DNA of 11,292 nt, from NCBI GenBank assembly GCA_031413955.1, contig JANOGB010000082.1:1-11292 (forward strand), read 5' to 3'. Below are positions 6,805-11,292 of the stretch, in pieces. The notes beneath the pieces were generated by a model, which saw nothing but the letters and a program-made list of their open reading frames with translations, was not told where the DNA came from and did not search any database. Position numbers and translations under genes: made by a program. How positions within the stretch are numbered: the stretch's first letter is position 1; the number at the start of each line of letters is the position of its first letter. This DNA comes from JABFRZ01 sp031413955 (GTDB taxonomy: Bacteria; Planctomycetota; UBA1135; GCA-002686595).

Positions 6805-7005
6805 GTGAAGGTCGCGGTCAACGGTGGAGCGCGTGAGGTGCCGGCCGGCACCACGGTCGGCGCGCTCGTCCGCTTGCTCGAGCTCACGAGCGAACGCGTT
6901 GCGGTCGAACGCAACGGGCGCATCGTTCCGAGGGCGGAGCACGAGCGAATGGTGCTGGCTGACGGCGATCAGGTCGAGGTGGTGACGCTGGTGGGTGGGG
7001 GGTGA
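6805..7005 (+). CDS. thiS: Sulfur carrier protein ThiS
   Basis: A 66-residue ubiquitin-fold sulfur carrier for the thiazole half of thiamine. It starts KVAVNGGAREVPAGTTVGALV and ends GDQVEVVTLVGGG, giving the C-terminal Gly-Gly needed for adenylation and thiocarboxylate formation. GTG at 6805 lies 11 bp after rlmI; MKVAVNG is the usual ThiS opening. Only a weak purine stretch (GAGCGGGG) precedes it. Length and the neighbouring thiG make the call secure despite the small size. No thiF, thiH or thiO is in the window, so activation and the glycine-derived imine must come from genes elsewhere. The last codons and the stop form part of a G-rich tract. Confidence 0.92.
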   Translation: MKVAVNGGAREVPAGTTVGALVRLLELTSERVAVERNGRIVPRAEHERMVLADGDQVEVVTLVGGG

Positions 7006-7026
7006 GGGGGGTGGGTGGGAGCGGGG
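6993..7026 (+). other. Six-run G-tract, G-quadruplex candidate
   Basis: Six runs of three or more G (6993-6995, 6997-7002, 7006-7011, 7013-7015, 7017-7019, 7023-7026) are separated by gaps of only 1, 3, 1, 1 and 3 nt. This satisfies the G3+N1-7 quadruplex rule more than once. The runs are on the mRNA-sense strand, spanning the ThiS diglycine codons, its stop and the thiS-thiG gap. Confidence 0.75.
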
Positions 7027-7050
7027 CAGAGTCCCGCGGGCGAGTGCGCC

Positions 7051-7080
7051 TTGGTCACCACCGGCAACCCCCGCTATTCT
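7051..7080 (+). promoter_or_regulatory. Candidate internal promoter before thiG
   Basis: TTGGTC (7051-7056), an 18-bp spacer and TATTCT (7075-7080, four of six -10 bases) precede the preferred thiG GTG at 7090 by 9 nt. The -35 is weak (three of six). If used, the mRNA would start at or within a few bases of the GTG. No thiamine-pyrophosphate riboswitch is visible in 7006-7089. Confidence 0.45.
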
Positions 7081-7089
7081 CTTCTTCCC

Positions 7090-7941
7090 GTGCAACCTCC
7101 CGCGCCGAACGAGCTCTCCGACGGACCCCTGCGACTCGGCGCCCACAGCTTCACCTCGCGCCTTTTCGTGGGCACGGGCAAGTACGCGAGCTTCGAGCAG
7201 ATGGCGCGCGCGCTCGAGCTGTCGGGTACGCAGTGCGTGACGGTCGCGGTGCGGCGGGTGAACCTGGACAAGAGCGCGGGCCCATCGCTGCTCGACCACA
7301 TCGACAGCAGCCGCTACACGATCCTCCCGAACACCGCCGGCTGCTTCGACGCGGCCACGGCCGTGCGCACGGCCGTGCTCGCGCGTGAGCTGCTCGGGAC
7401 GCGGCTCGTGAAGCTCGAGGTGCTGGGCGACAAGAAAACGCTCCTGCCCGACCCCATCGGCACGCTCGAGGCGACCAGAGAGCTCGTCAAGCAGGGCTTC
7501 GACGTGCTCGTCTACACCTCCGACGACGCGCGCCTCGCCTGCCACCTGGAGGAAGCCGGCGCGAGCGCGGTCATGCCGGCCGGCTCGCCGATCGGCTCGG
7601 GCCAGGGCGTGCTCAACCCGAACGCGATCCAGATCATCCTGGAGCTCGTGCAAGTGCCCGTGATCGTCGACGCGGGCGTGGGCACGGCCAGCGACGTGGC
7701 CCTGGCGATGGAGCTTGGCATCGAGGGCGTGCTGCTCAACTCCGGCATCGCCCTGGCGCAGGAGCCGCTGCGCATGGCCGCGGCGATGCGCGACGCCTGC
7801 ACGGCCGGACGCCAGGCGTTCCTCGCCGGACGGATCCCGAAGCGCCTGTACGCCAACGCCTCGTCGCCCGAGAGCGGCCTGATCGCGCCGGCTCCGCGCG
7901 CGCGCAGGGCAGAGGGCGCGGCGGCGCCGGCCGGCGAGTGA
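7090..7941 (+). CDS. thiG: Thiazole synthase ThiG
   Basis: A 283-residue TIM-barrel thiazole synthase. It joins 1-deoxy-D-xylulose 5-phosphate, the ThiS thiocarboxylate and dehydroglycine to form the thiamine thiazole phosphate. Motifs are FTSRLFVGTGKY (21-32), VAVRRVN (52-58), NTAGC (81-85), KLEVLGD with the Schiff-base lysine K108, the phosphate-binding PIGSGQG (167-173) and DAGVGTASDVA (194-204). LLNSGIA (215-221) replaces the commoner LLNTAIA. The tail after about residue 262 is Ala/Arg-rich and probably disordered. The frame is open further upstream (to GTG 7015), but that 25-residue extension has no ThiG similarity, so GTG 7090 is preferred. No Shine-Dalgarno is seen; a -10-like box ends 9 nt before. 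The end overlaps the next gene as GTGA. It follows thiS directly. Confidence 0.93.
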   Translation: MQPPAPNELSDGPLRLGAHSFTSRLFVGTGKYASFEQMARALELSGTQCVTVAVRRVNLDKSAGPSLLDHIDSSRYTILPNTAGCFDAATAVRTAVLARELLGTRLVKLEVLGDKKTLLPDPIGTLEATRELVKQGFDVLVYTSDDARLACHLEEAGASAVMPAGSPIGSGQGVLNPNAIQIILELVQVPVIVDAGVGTASDVALAMELGIEGVLLNSGIALAQEPLRMAAAMRDACTAGRQAFLAGRIPKRLYANASSPESGLIAPAPRARRAEGAAAPAGE

Positions 7942-8726
7942 GCGCGCCCGAGCTCCCGGGCCTGGGTTCTGCCGCCGCGCTGATCCTGATCGTGTTGCCG
8001 TTCCTCGTGCTCGCGTTGCGCTCCGCGCAGGCGCTCCTGCCCAGAGGGGCGCGGCCGGCCCACCGCTGGACCCGGGCCGAGATCCTGGCCGTGTGCTCGA
8101 CGCCCTTCGCGCTCTTCACCCTGCTCGCCGCGCTGCTCGAAGCCCAGGGAGTGTTCAGGAGCCTGCTCCTGAACGAGCTCGTGTTCGGTCTGACCTGTGC
8201 CCTGATCCTCGCGCTGGCCGCGGCGCGTGCCCAGGGCCTCGCGAACCTGGGCCTCGGCGCGCGCATCTCGCCGCGCGCGTTCCTGGCTGCGCCGCTCGTC
8301 TACGTGCCCTGGTTCTTCGTGGCCATGGGCGTGGCCTTCGCCTGGATGCACTTGTGCCGCGCGCGGGGGTGGGAGGAAGAGCAGGAGACTCTGCTGCAGG
8401 TCCTCGCCCTGCAGGGTCCGCAGTTGCTGGCTGCGAGCGTGATCGCGATCCTCGTCGGTCCGCTGCTCGAGGAGCTCCTCTTTCGCGGCTTCCTGCAGTC
8501 CGCGCTGGCGCAGGCGCTGGGGGAGCGCGGGGCGCTCGTCGCCACCTCGGTGCTCTTCAGCGCGCTGCACGGCGTGGCCGGGTTGCCAATCCTGTTCGCG
8601 CTCAGCCTCTTCCTCGGCTGGCTGCAGCTGCGCACGCGTTGCCTGTGGGTGCCGTGGAGCGCGCACGTGCTCAACAATGCCGTCACGCTGGGCCTCGCGC
8701 TCGCGCTGAAGGACCAGGCCGGATAG
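7938..8726 (+). CDS. CPBP-family intramembrane metalloprotease (Rce1/CAAX-like)
   Basis: A 262-residue polytopic membrane protein with hydrophobic segments near 10-30, 50-70, 78-98, 115-138, 160-178, 200-225 and 245-257. The glutamate motif EELLFR (E178, E179, R183), the histidine in FSALHG (H211) and HVLNN (H243, N247) are the conserved CPBP/abortive-infection-type active-site motifs. They sit in the last four membrane segments, and all are intact. Family members cut within the membrane, e.g. prenylated proteins in eukaryotes or bacteriocin-related substrates in bacteria; the substrate here is unknown. GTG 7938 overlaps the thiG stop as GTGA, so translational coupling is likely. Nothing nearby encodes a small peptide or bacteriocin that would hint at a substrate. 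Confidence 0.88.
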   Translation: MSAPELPGLGSAAALILIVLPFLVLALRSAQALLPRGARPAHRWTRAEILAVCSTPFALFTLLAALLEAQGVFRSLLLNELVFGLTCALILALAAARAQGLANLGLGARISPRAFLAAPLVYVPWFFVAMGVAFAWMHLCRARGWEEEQETLLQVLALQGPQLLAASVIAILVGPLLEELLFRGFLQSALAQALGERGALVATSVLFSALHGVAGLPILFALSLFLGWLQLRTRCLWVPWSAHVLNNAVTLGLALALKDQAG

Positions 8727-8729
8727 AAC
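8724..8729 (+). promoter_or_regulatory. Weak -10-like box before the carbonic anhydrase gene
   Basis: TAGAAC (four of six matches to TATAAT) includes the CPBP stop codon and ends 7 nt before the ATG at 8737. No -35 is recognisable and no Shine-Dalgarno lies at normal spacing (GAAGGA at 8708-8713 is 23 nt away). Included because it repeats the spacing seen at 7075-7080 and 9496-9501; it may be chance. Confidence 0.2.
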
Positions 8730-8736
8730 GCTTTCC

Positions 8737-9240
8737 ATGACGCTCTTCCCGCAGCGCGGCCTGTTCGAGGCGCTTCCCGGCGGTGCCTTCCGGGCCCGGA
8801 ACGCGATCGTGACCGGCGACGTGACGCTCGGCCCCGACGTGGGCATCTGGTTCGGCTGCGTGCTGCGCGGCGACGACGCGCCGCTCGTGATCGGCGCGCG
8901 CACGAACGTGCAGGACCTGACCATGATCCACGCCGACCCGGGCGCGCCCAACGTGATCGGTGACGGAGTCACGATCGGGCACCGCTGCGTGCTGCACGGC
9001 GTGCGCATCGGCCGCGGCGCCCTGATCGGCATGGGCGCGGTGTTGCTCGGCGGCTCGGTGATCGGGGAGGAGGCGCTCGTGGCCGCGGGCGCCGTGGTGC
9101 GCGAGGGTTTCGAGGTGCCGGACGGGACGCTGGTCGCGGGGGTTCCGGCCAAGGTGATGCGCGCGCTCACGAGCGAGGAGCGAAAAAGCCTTCTCCACAG
9201 CGCCGAGGGCTACGTCAGGAAGCTGCGCCTCTCCCTGTAG
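8737..9240 (+). CDS. Gamma-class carbonic anhydrase-like hexapeptide-repeat protein
   Basis: A 167-residue left-handed beta-helix protein of the gamma-carbonic anhydrase/YrdA/PaaY family, which acts as a trimer with metal sites between subunits. Hexapeptide repeats run from about 24 to 138 (IVTGDVTLGPDVGIW; IGDGVTIGH; IGRGALIGMGAVLLG). The three metal-binding histidines are in place: H65 in MIHADPG, H82 in TIGHRC and H87 in VLHG. RGDD (44-47) and QD (59-60) are also conserved. A C-terminal helix (145-162) closes the fold. The extra acidic loop of the archaeal enzyme Cam is missing, as in YrdA-type members, several of which lack measurable CO2 hydration. Activity is therefore uncertain. The gene starts 10 bp after the CPBP gene and is followed by a terminator-like hairpin, so it is likely last in the operon. 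Confidence 0.9.
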   Translation: MTLFPQRGLFEALPGGAFRARNAIVTGDVTLGPDVGIWFGCVLRGDDAPLVIGARTNVQDLTMIHADPGAPNVIGDGVTIGHRCVLHGVRIGRGALIGMGAVLLGGSVIGEEALVAAGAVVREGFEVPDGTLVAGVPAKVMRALTSEERKSLLHSAEGYVRKLRLSL

Positions 9241-9270
9241 CGCGGCGAGAGCGCTGCGGAGGTCGCGCAG

Positions 9271-9284
9271 CCACGCGCGCGTGG
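9271..9284. repeat. 14-bp perfect palindrome
   Basis: CCACGCGCGCGTGG is self-complementary, 31 bp past the carbonic anhydrase stop. It may be a protein-binding site or a hairpin; alternating CG also favours Z-DNA. No function is assigned. Confidence 0.5.
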
Positions 9285-9293
9285 AGGCGGAGA

Positions 9294-9335
9294 GGCGGGC
9301 TCCTCCCCGGGGCCTCTCGTGGTTTGCCCGCTTTT
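9294..9335 (+). terminator. Candidate intrinsic terminator after the carbonic anhydrase gene
   Basis: GGCGGGC (9294-9300) pairs with GCCCGCT (9326-9332), six Watson-Crick pairs plus one G-U, followed at once by TTTT (9332-9335) and CT. The 25-nt loop contains the palindrome CCCCGGGG (9305-9312). A competing stem, GAGAGGC (9290-9296) with GCCTCTC (9312-9318), overlaps. The position fits the end of the plus-strand operon. The long loop and short T-run keep this moderate. Confidence 0.45.
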
Positions 9336-9510
9336 CTCGGTGTTTTGGCGCGCACTCGCCCGCGCCGACGGCGTCGACGAGGTAGGGTTCGTCCTGAAGC
9401 TCAGCCACGACCTCGGTCCGCAGTGATCCCAAGACCGAGTTCTCCCCAGACTGGGCCTGGCAACAGGTGGCGTTGCCTGGCCTCCCCGCGCCGGGTAGGG
9501 TTCGGAAACT
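9336..9510. other. Non-coding interval with inverted and direct repeats
   Basis: No convincing gene is seen. An 11-bp direct repeat GGTAGGGTTCG occurs at 9381-9391 and 9494-9504. Between the copies are a 7-bp inverted repeat (CTCGGTC 9412-9418, GACCGAG 9433-9439, 14-nt loop) and a longer one, GGCCTGGCAAC (9454-9464) with GTTGCCTGGCC (9472-9482), ten of eleven pairs across a 7-nt loop. No T-run follows either, so they are not simple terminators. CGTCGACG (9372-9379) is a further palindrome. This could be a structured leader, a small RNA or the relic of a small repeat element. Confidence 0.5.
9473..9501 (+). promoter_or_regulatory. Promoter of the nucleotidyltransferase gene
   Basis: TTGCCT (9473-9478, four of six -35 bases), an exact 17-bp spacer and TAGGGT (9496-9501, TANNNT form) precede the TTG at 9511 by 9 nt. 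The -35 lies in the right arm of the 9454-9482 inverted repeat, so a factor bound there or DNA extrusion could affect it. The predicted start point is at or within a few bases of the start codon. Confidence 0.5.
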
Positions 9511-10461
9511 TTGCGAGCGTCCGAGCCCGATCCCGGCGCACTTACTTCCGTCGTGCTGGGGGCCGGACGCGGCCGGCGCTTCGAGTTCCTGACGCGCACG
9601 CTGCCGAAGCCGCTCCTGCCGGTGCTCGACCGGCCGCTGGTCCTGTGGCAGCTCGCGGCGCTGCGTGCGCTCGGCGTGCGCGAGGTCGTGCTGGTGGTCG
9701 GGCATCTCGGGCACGAGATCGAGGCCGTGGTCGGCGACGGCGCGGCCCACGGGGTCGCGGTCTCCTACGTGCGGCAGGCGCAGCCGCTCGGGATCGCCCA
9801 CGCCCTCGCCTGCGCCGCGGAGCTCCTCGACCGGCCTTTCCTGTGCTTGCTCGGCGACGTGTTCTTCGAGGCCGCGGACCTGGCGCGCCTCACGGCGGCC
9901 CTCGACGGCGCGGACGCCGTACTCGGCGTGCGTAGAGAAATCGATCCGCGCGAGGTAGCGCACAACTTCGCCGTGACGGTGGACGAGGCCGGCTGGGTAC
10001 GCGCGGTGGAGGAGAAGCCCGCGGCCGCGCGCGCCGGCTGGAAGGGCGTTGGCTTGTACCTCTTCCGCCCGGCGTTTCTCGAGGTGGTCGCGACGACTCC
10101 AGCGAGTGCGCTGCGCGGCGAGCGCGAGCTGACCGACGCCATCCAGCGCCACGTGGACGCCAGCGCGCGCGTGCGCGCCGCCCCTTTTCAAGGGCGGGAC
10201 TTCAACCTGTCCGGGCCGGCCGAGCTCCTGGCGGCGAACCTGCACGCGCTCGCGCTGTCCGGCAAGGAGAACTGGATCGCCGCGGACGCGCGCATCGAGG
10301 ACGGAGCGACCCTCTCGCACTCGATCGTGCTCGCCCGCGCACGCGTCGCGCGCGGCGCACGCCTCGAACGCGCGCTGGTGCTGCCCGGCGAGCGCGTTCC
10401 GCCCGGCGATCACCGCGAGGTCGTGTTTGCCGCCGGCGAGGCGGTCCCCGCGCGCGCATAG
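9511..10461 (+). CDS. Sugar-1-phosphate nucleotidyltransferase with C-terminal beta-helix tail
   Basis: A 316-residue NDP-sugar pyrophosphorylase-like protein (RmlA/GlmU N-terminal fold), which would join a sugar 1-phosphate to an NTP. Residues 12-240 hold the catalytic domain: nucleotide loop VVLGAGRGRRF (14-24), LPKPLLPV (31-38) with the conserved Lys, PLGIAHAL (92-99), metal-binding LLGDVFF (113-119), VEEKP (166-170), GVGLYLF (179-185), ELTDAI (206-211) and FNLSGPAELLAAN (231-243). About 255-298 is a short hexapeptide-like helix. The usual GxGTRL signature reads GRGRRF, so Thr is replaced by Arg. TTG 9511 is preferred: SVVLGAG follows and a promoter-like box lies just upstream; there is no Shine-Dalgarno. 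Sugar and base cannot be told from sequence. The 3' end overlaps larE by 52 bp in convergent orientation. Confidence 0.87.
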   Translation: MRASEPDPGALTSVVLGAGRGRRFEFLTRTLPKPLLPVLDRPLVLWQLAALRALGVREVVLVVGHLGHEIEAVVGDGAAHGVAVSYVRQAQPLGIAHALACAAELLDRPFLCLLGDVFFEAADLARLTAALDGADAVLGVRREIDPREVAHNFAVTVDEAGWVRAVEEKPAAARAGWKGVGLYLFRPAFLEVVATTPASALRGERELTDAIQRHVDASARVRAAPFQGRDFNLSGPAELLAANLHALALSGKENWIAADARIEDGATLSHSIVLARARVARGARLERALVLPGERVPPGDHREVVFAAGEAVPARA

Positions 10462-11234
10462 GCCGCGAGCTCGAGCCGCGCGAAGCCCAGCGGCGCCAGG
10501 CGCTCGCGTAGCTCCGGGACGAGCGACCGCGCGCGCTCCAGCTCCTCGGCCGCCACCTCGACGCGCGCGTTCTCGCCGTGATCGCGCACGCGCAGGAGCG
10601 CGAAGCCGAGCTCGCGCAGCGCCTCCTCGGCGGCCTCGATGCGTGCGAGGCGTGCGCGCGTGACGGGGGTTCCGAGCGGCACGCGCGAGGAGAGACAGGC
10701 GGCAGCCTGCTTCTCGGCCACTGCGAGGCCGTGTGCGCGCGCGTAGCGGCGCACGTCGTCCTTGGAGAAGCCCGCTTCGCGCAACGGCGCGCGCACGGCG
10801 AGCTCCGCGGCCGCGCGCCGTCCCGGACGAGGCTCCAGGAGGTCGTCCGTGATTTCGCCGTAGGCCAGCGTGGTGAAGCCGTGCGCGCGCGCCCAGGTCT
10901 CCATCGAGCGAAACAGCGTGTGGCGGCAGAAGTAGCAGCGCTGGCCGTCGTTCGCGCGGTAGCCGTCGAGCTCGAGCTCCTGCGTCTCGAGGCGCTCGAG
11001 GCGCACGCCGAGGCGCGCGGCGAAGGTCTCGGCCTCGTGGAGCTCGCGCCGGGGCAGCGAGGGCGAGTCGCCGATCAATGCCGCCGCGCGCGCGCCGAGC
11101 GCGCGCACTGCGGCGTGCAGCAGCACGCTGGAATCGACTCCGCCCGAGAAGGCCACCAGGAGGTCGGGCAGCTCGCCGAACAGGCGCTCGAGCTCGCGGC
11201 AGCGGTCGGAGTGGCTTGCAGCGCTGGAACTCAC
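10410..11234 (-). CDS. larE: ATP-dependent sacrificial sulfur transferase LarE
   Basis: A 274-residue LarE, which adenylates and then sulfurises the nicotinate-derived precursor of the nickel-pincer nucleotide used by lactate racemase. Motifs are the PP-loop FSGGVDSSVLLHAA (29-42), DSPSLPRREL (56-65), RCYFCRHTLF (99-108), AYGEITDD (124-131), RAPLREAGFSKDDVR (148-162) and ACLSSRVPLGTPVT (179-192). C180 matches the single cysteine that donates sulfur in the Lactobacillus enzyme. C100 and C103 add a CxxC, giving the three-cysteine pattern of LarE forms that carry an Fe-S cluster. Length fits the family (about 270). Start is GTG 11234 with no Shine-Dalgarno; TAGGCT lies 8 nt upstream. No larA, larB or larC is visible. 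The C-terminal 17 residues overlap the convergent gene. Confidence 0.92.
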   Translation of the reverse strand: MSSSAASHSDRCRELERLFGELPDLLVAFSGGVDSSVLLHAAVRALGARAAALIGDSPSLPRRELHEAETFAARLGVRLERLETQELELDGYRANDGQRCYFCRHTLFRSMETWARAHGFTTLAYGEITDDLLEPRPGRRAAAELAVRAPLREAGFSKDDVRRYARAHGLAVAEKQAAACLSSRVPLGTPVTRARLARIEAAEEALRELGFALLRVRDHGENARVEVAAEELERARSLVPELRERLAPLGFARLELAAYARAGTASPAANTTSR

Positions 11235-11242
11235 GGGCGCGC

Positions 11243-11248
11243 AGCCTA
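11243..11248 (-). promoter_or_regulatory. Candidate -10 box of larE
   Basis: On the minus strand TAGGCT (TANNNT form) ends 8 nt before the GTG at 11234. No clear -35 is found 16-18 bp upstream. It is close in sequence and spacing to TAGGGT before the nucleotidyltransferase gene. Confidence 0.3.
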
Positions 11249-11269
11249 CCGCGGTACTCGGCCGGGAGC

Positions 11270-11287
11270 GCCGGGCTCCAGCCCGGC
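11270..11287. other. Strong inverted repeat near the right edge
   Basis: GCCGGGCT (11270-11277) and AGCCCGGC (11280-11287) form an 8-bp perfect inverted repeat with a 2-nt centre. Allowing a 2-nt bulge extends it to about 11 pairs (GGAG at 11265-11268 with CTCC at 11287-11290). It lies upstream of larE. The sequence ends too soon to see a T-run or the neighbouring gene, so terminator or operator cannot be decided. Confidence 0.45.
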
Positions 11288-11292
11288 TCCGC

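Noticed and set aside
7006..7089. Thiamine-pyrophosphate riboswitch before thiG
   Set aside because: The conserved CTGAGA and the ACCTGATCTGG-type core are absent here and before thiS; the gap is too short for the full element.
7015..7089. N-terminal 25-residue extension of ThiG from GTG 7015
   Set aside because: It would be translated through the G-rich tract and the candidate promoter and has no resemblance to ThiG N termini, so GTG 7090 is preferred.
7512..9170. Minus-strand open frame of 552 codons
   Set aside because: Opposite thiG, the CPBP protease and the carbonic anhydrase gene, all with intact active-site motifs. The predicted product is low-complexity.
9210..9599. Possible small minus-strand gene across the 9241-9510 gap
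   Set aside because: No start signal or conserved motif; the frame extends into two real genes and its product is Arg/Ser/Pro-rich.
8683..10413. Minus-strand open frame of 576 codons
   Set aside because: It runs opposite the carbonic anhydrase and nucleotidyltransferase genes, both with conserved motifs, and crosses the non-coding interval with no recognisable domain; a chance open frame at high GC.

Overview
The window is about 70% GC, with third codon positions almost always G or C, and is packed with genes. It looks chromosomal, from a high-GC Gram-negative-type bacterium. A member of the Planctomycetota is my best guess: NusA opens in the MNPEDLLRMIDILHREKDI style, there is a sigma54-type AAA+ activator, and a large HEAT/TPR protein ends in the 'YNIAC...DPDLASLR...F..LL' pattern. 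This placement is inference and was not searched. Seven of the eleven genes appear to start on GTG or TTG.

Left side, minus strand (1-1722): the nusA-infB pair of the transcription/translation operon. nusA is the first gene of the unit as seen here (no rimP directly upstream, no ylxR between). infB runs off the left edge after its IF2 N-terminal domain and part of an acidic, Pro/Ala/Glu-rich linker that carries a degenerate 18-bp tandem repeat. A 144-bp divergent region (1723-1866) separates nusA from the plus-strand genes.

Middle, plus strand (1867-9240): a long co-directional run with overlapping or nearly touching genes. Its order is an atypical sigma54-activator-like AAA+ protein; an 881-residue probably exported HEAT/TPR protein with a near-perfect (VLEELR)x5 tandem repeat; the 23S rRNA methyltransferase RlmI; ThiS and ThiG of thiazole synthesis; a CPBP-type intramembrane protease; and a gamma-class carbonic anhydrase. 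Gene pairs are joined by TGATG or GTGA overlaps. An 84-bp gap before thiG holds a six-run G-tract and a possible internal promoter. A terminator-like hairpin with a T-run follows the carbonic anhydrase.

Right side (9241-11292): a 270-bp non-coding interval rich in inverted repeats, then a sugar-nucleotide transferase with a left-handed-helix tail (plus strand). It converges on, and overlaps by 52 bp, a minus-strand larE encoding the sulfur-insertion enzyme for the lactate-racemase nickel-pincer cofactor, here with three cysteines suited to an Fe-S-cluster type.

The points most worth a second look are: (i) the AAA+ activator has coordinated changes in its nucleotide-sensing and sigma54-contact residues and no N-terminal sensory domain; (ii) several genes at likely transcript starts have a -10-like box 6-9 nt before a start codon without a Shine-Dalgarno, suggesting leaderless mRNAs, while genes inside the operon have clear Shine-Dalgarno sites; (iii) the G-quadruplex-capable tract at the thiS/thiG junction; (iv) the two in-frame 18-bp tandem repeats; (v) the structured 9241-9510 interval.
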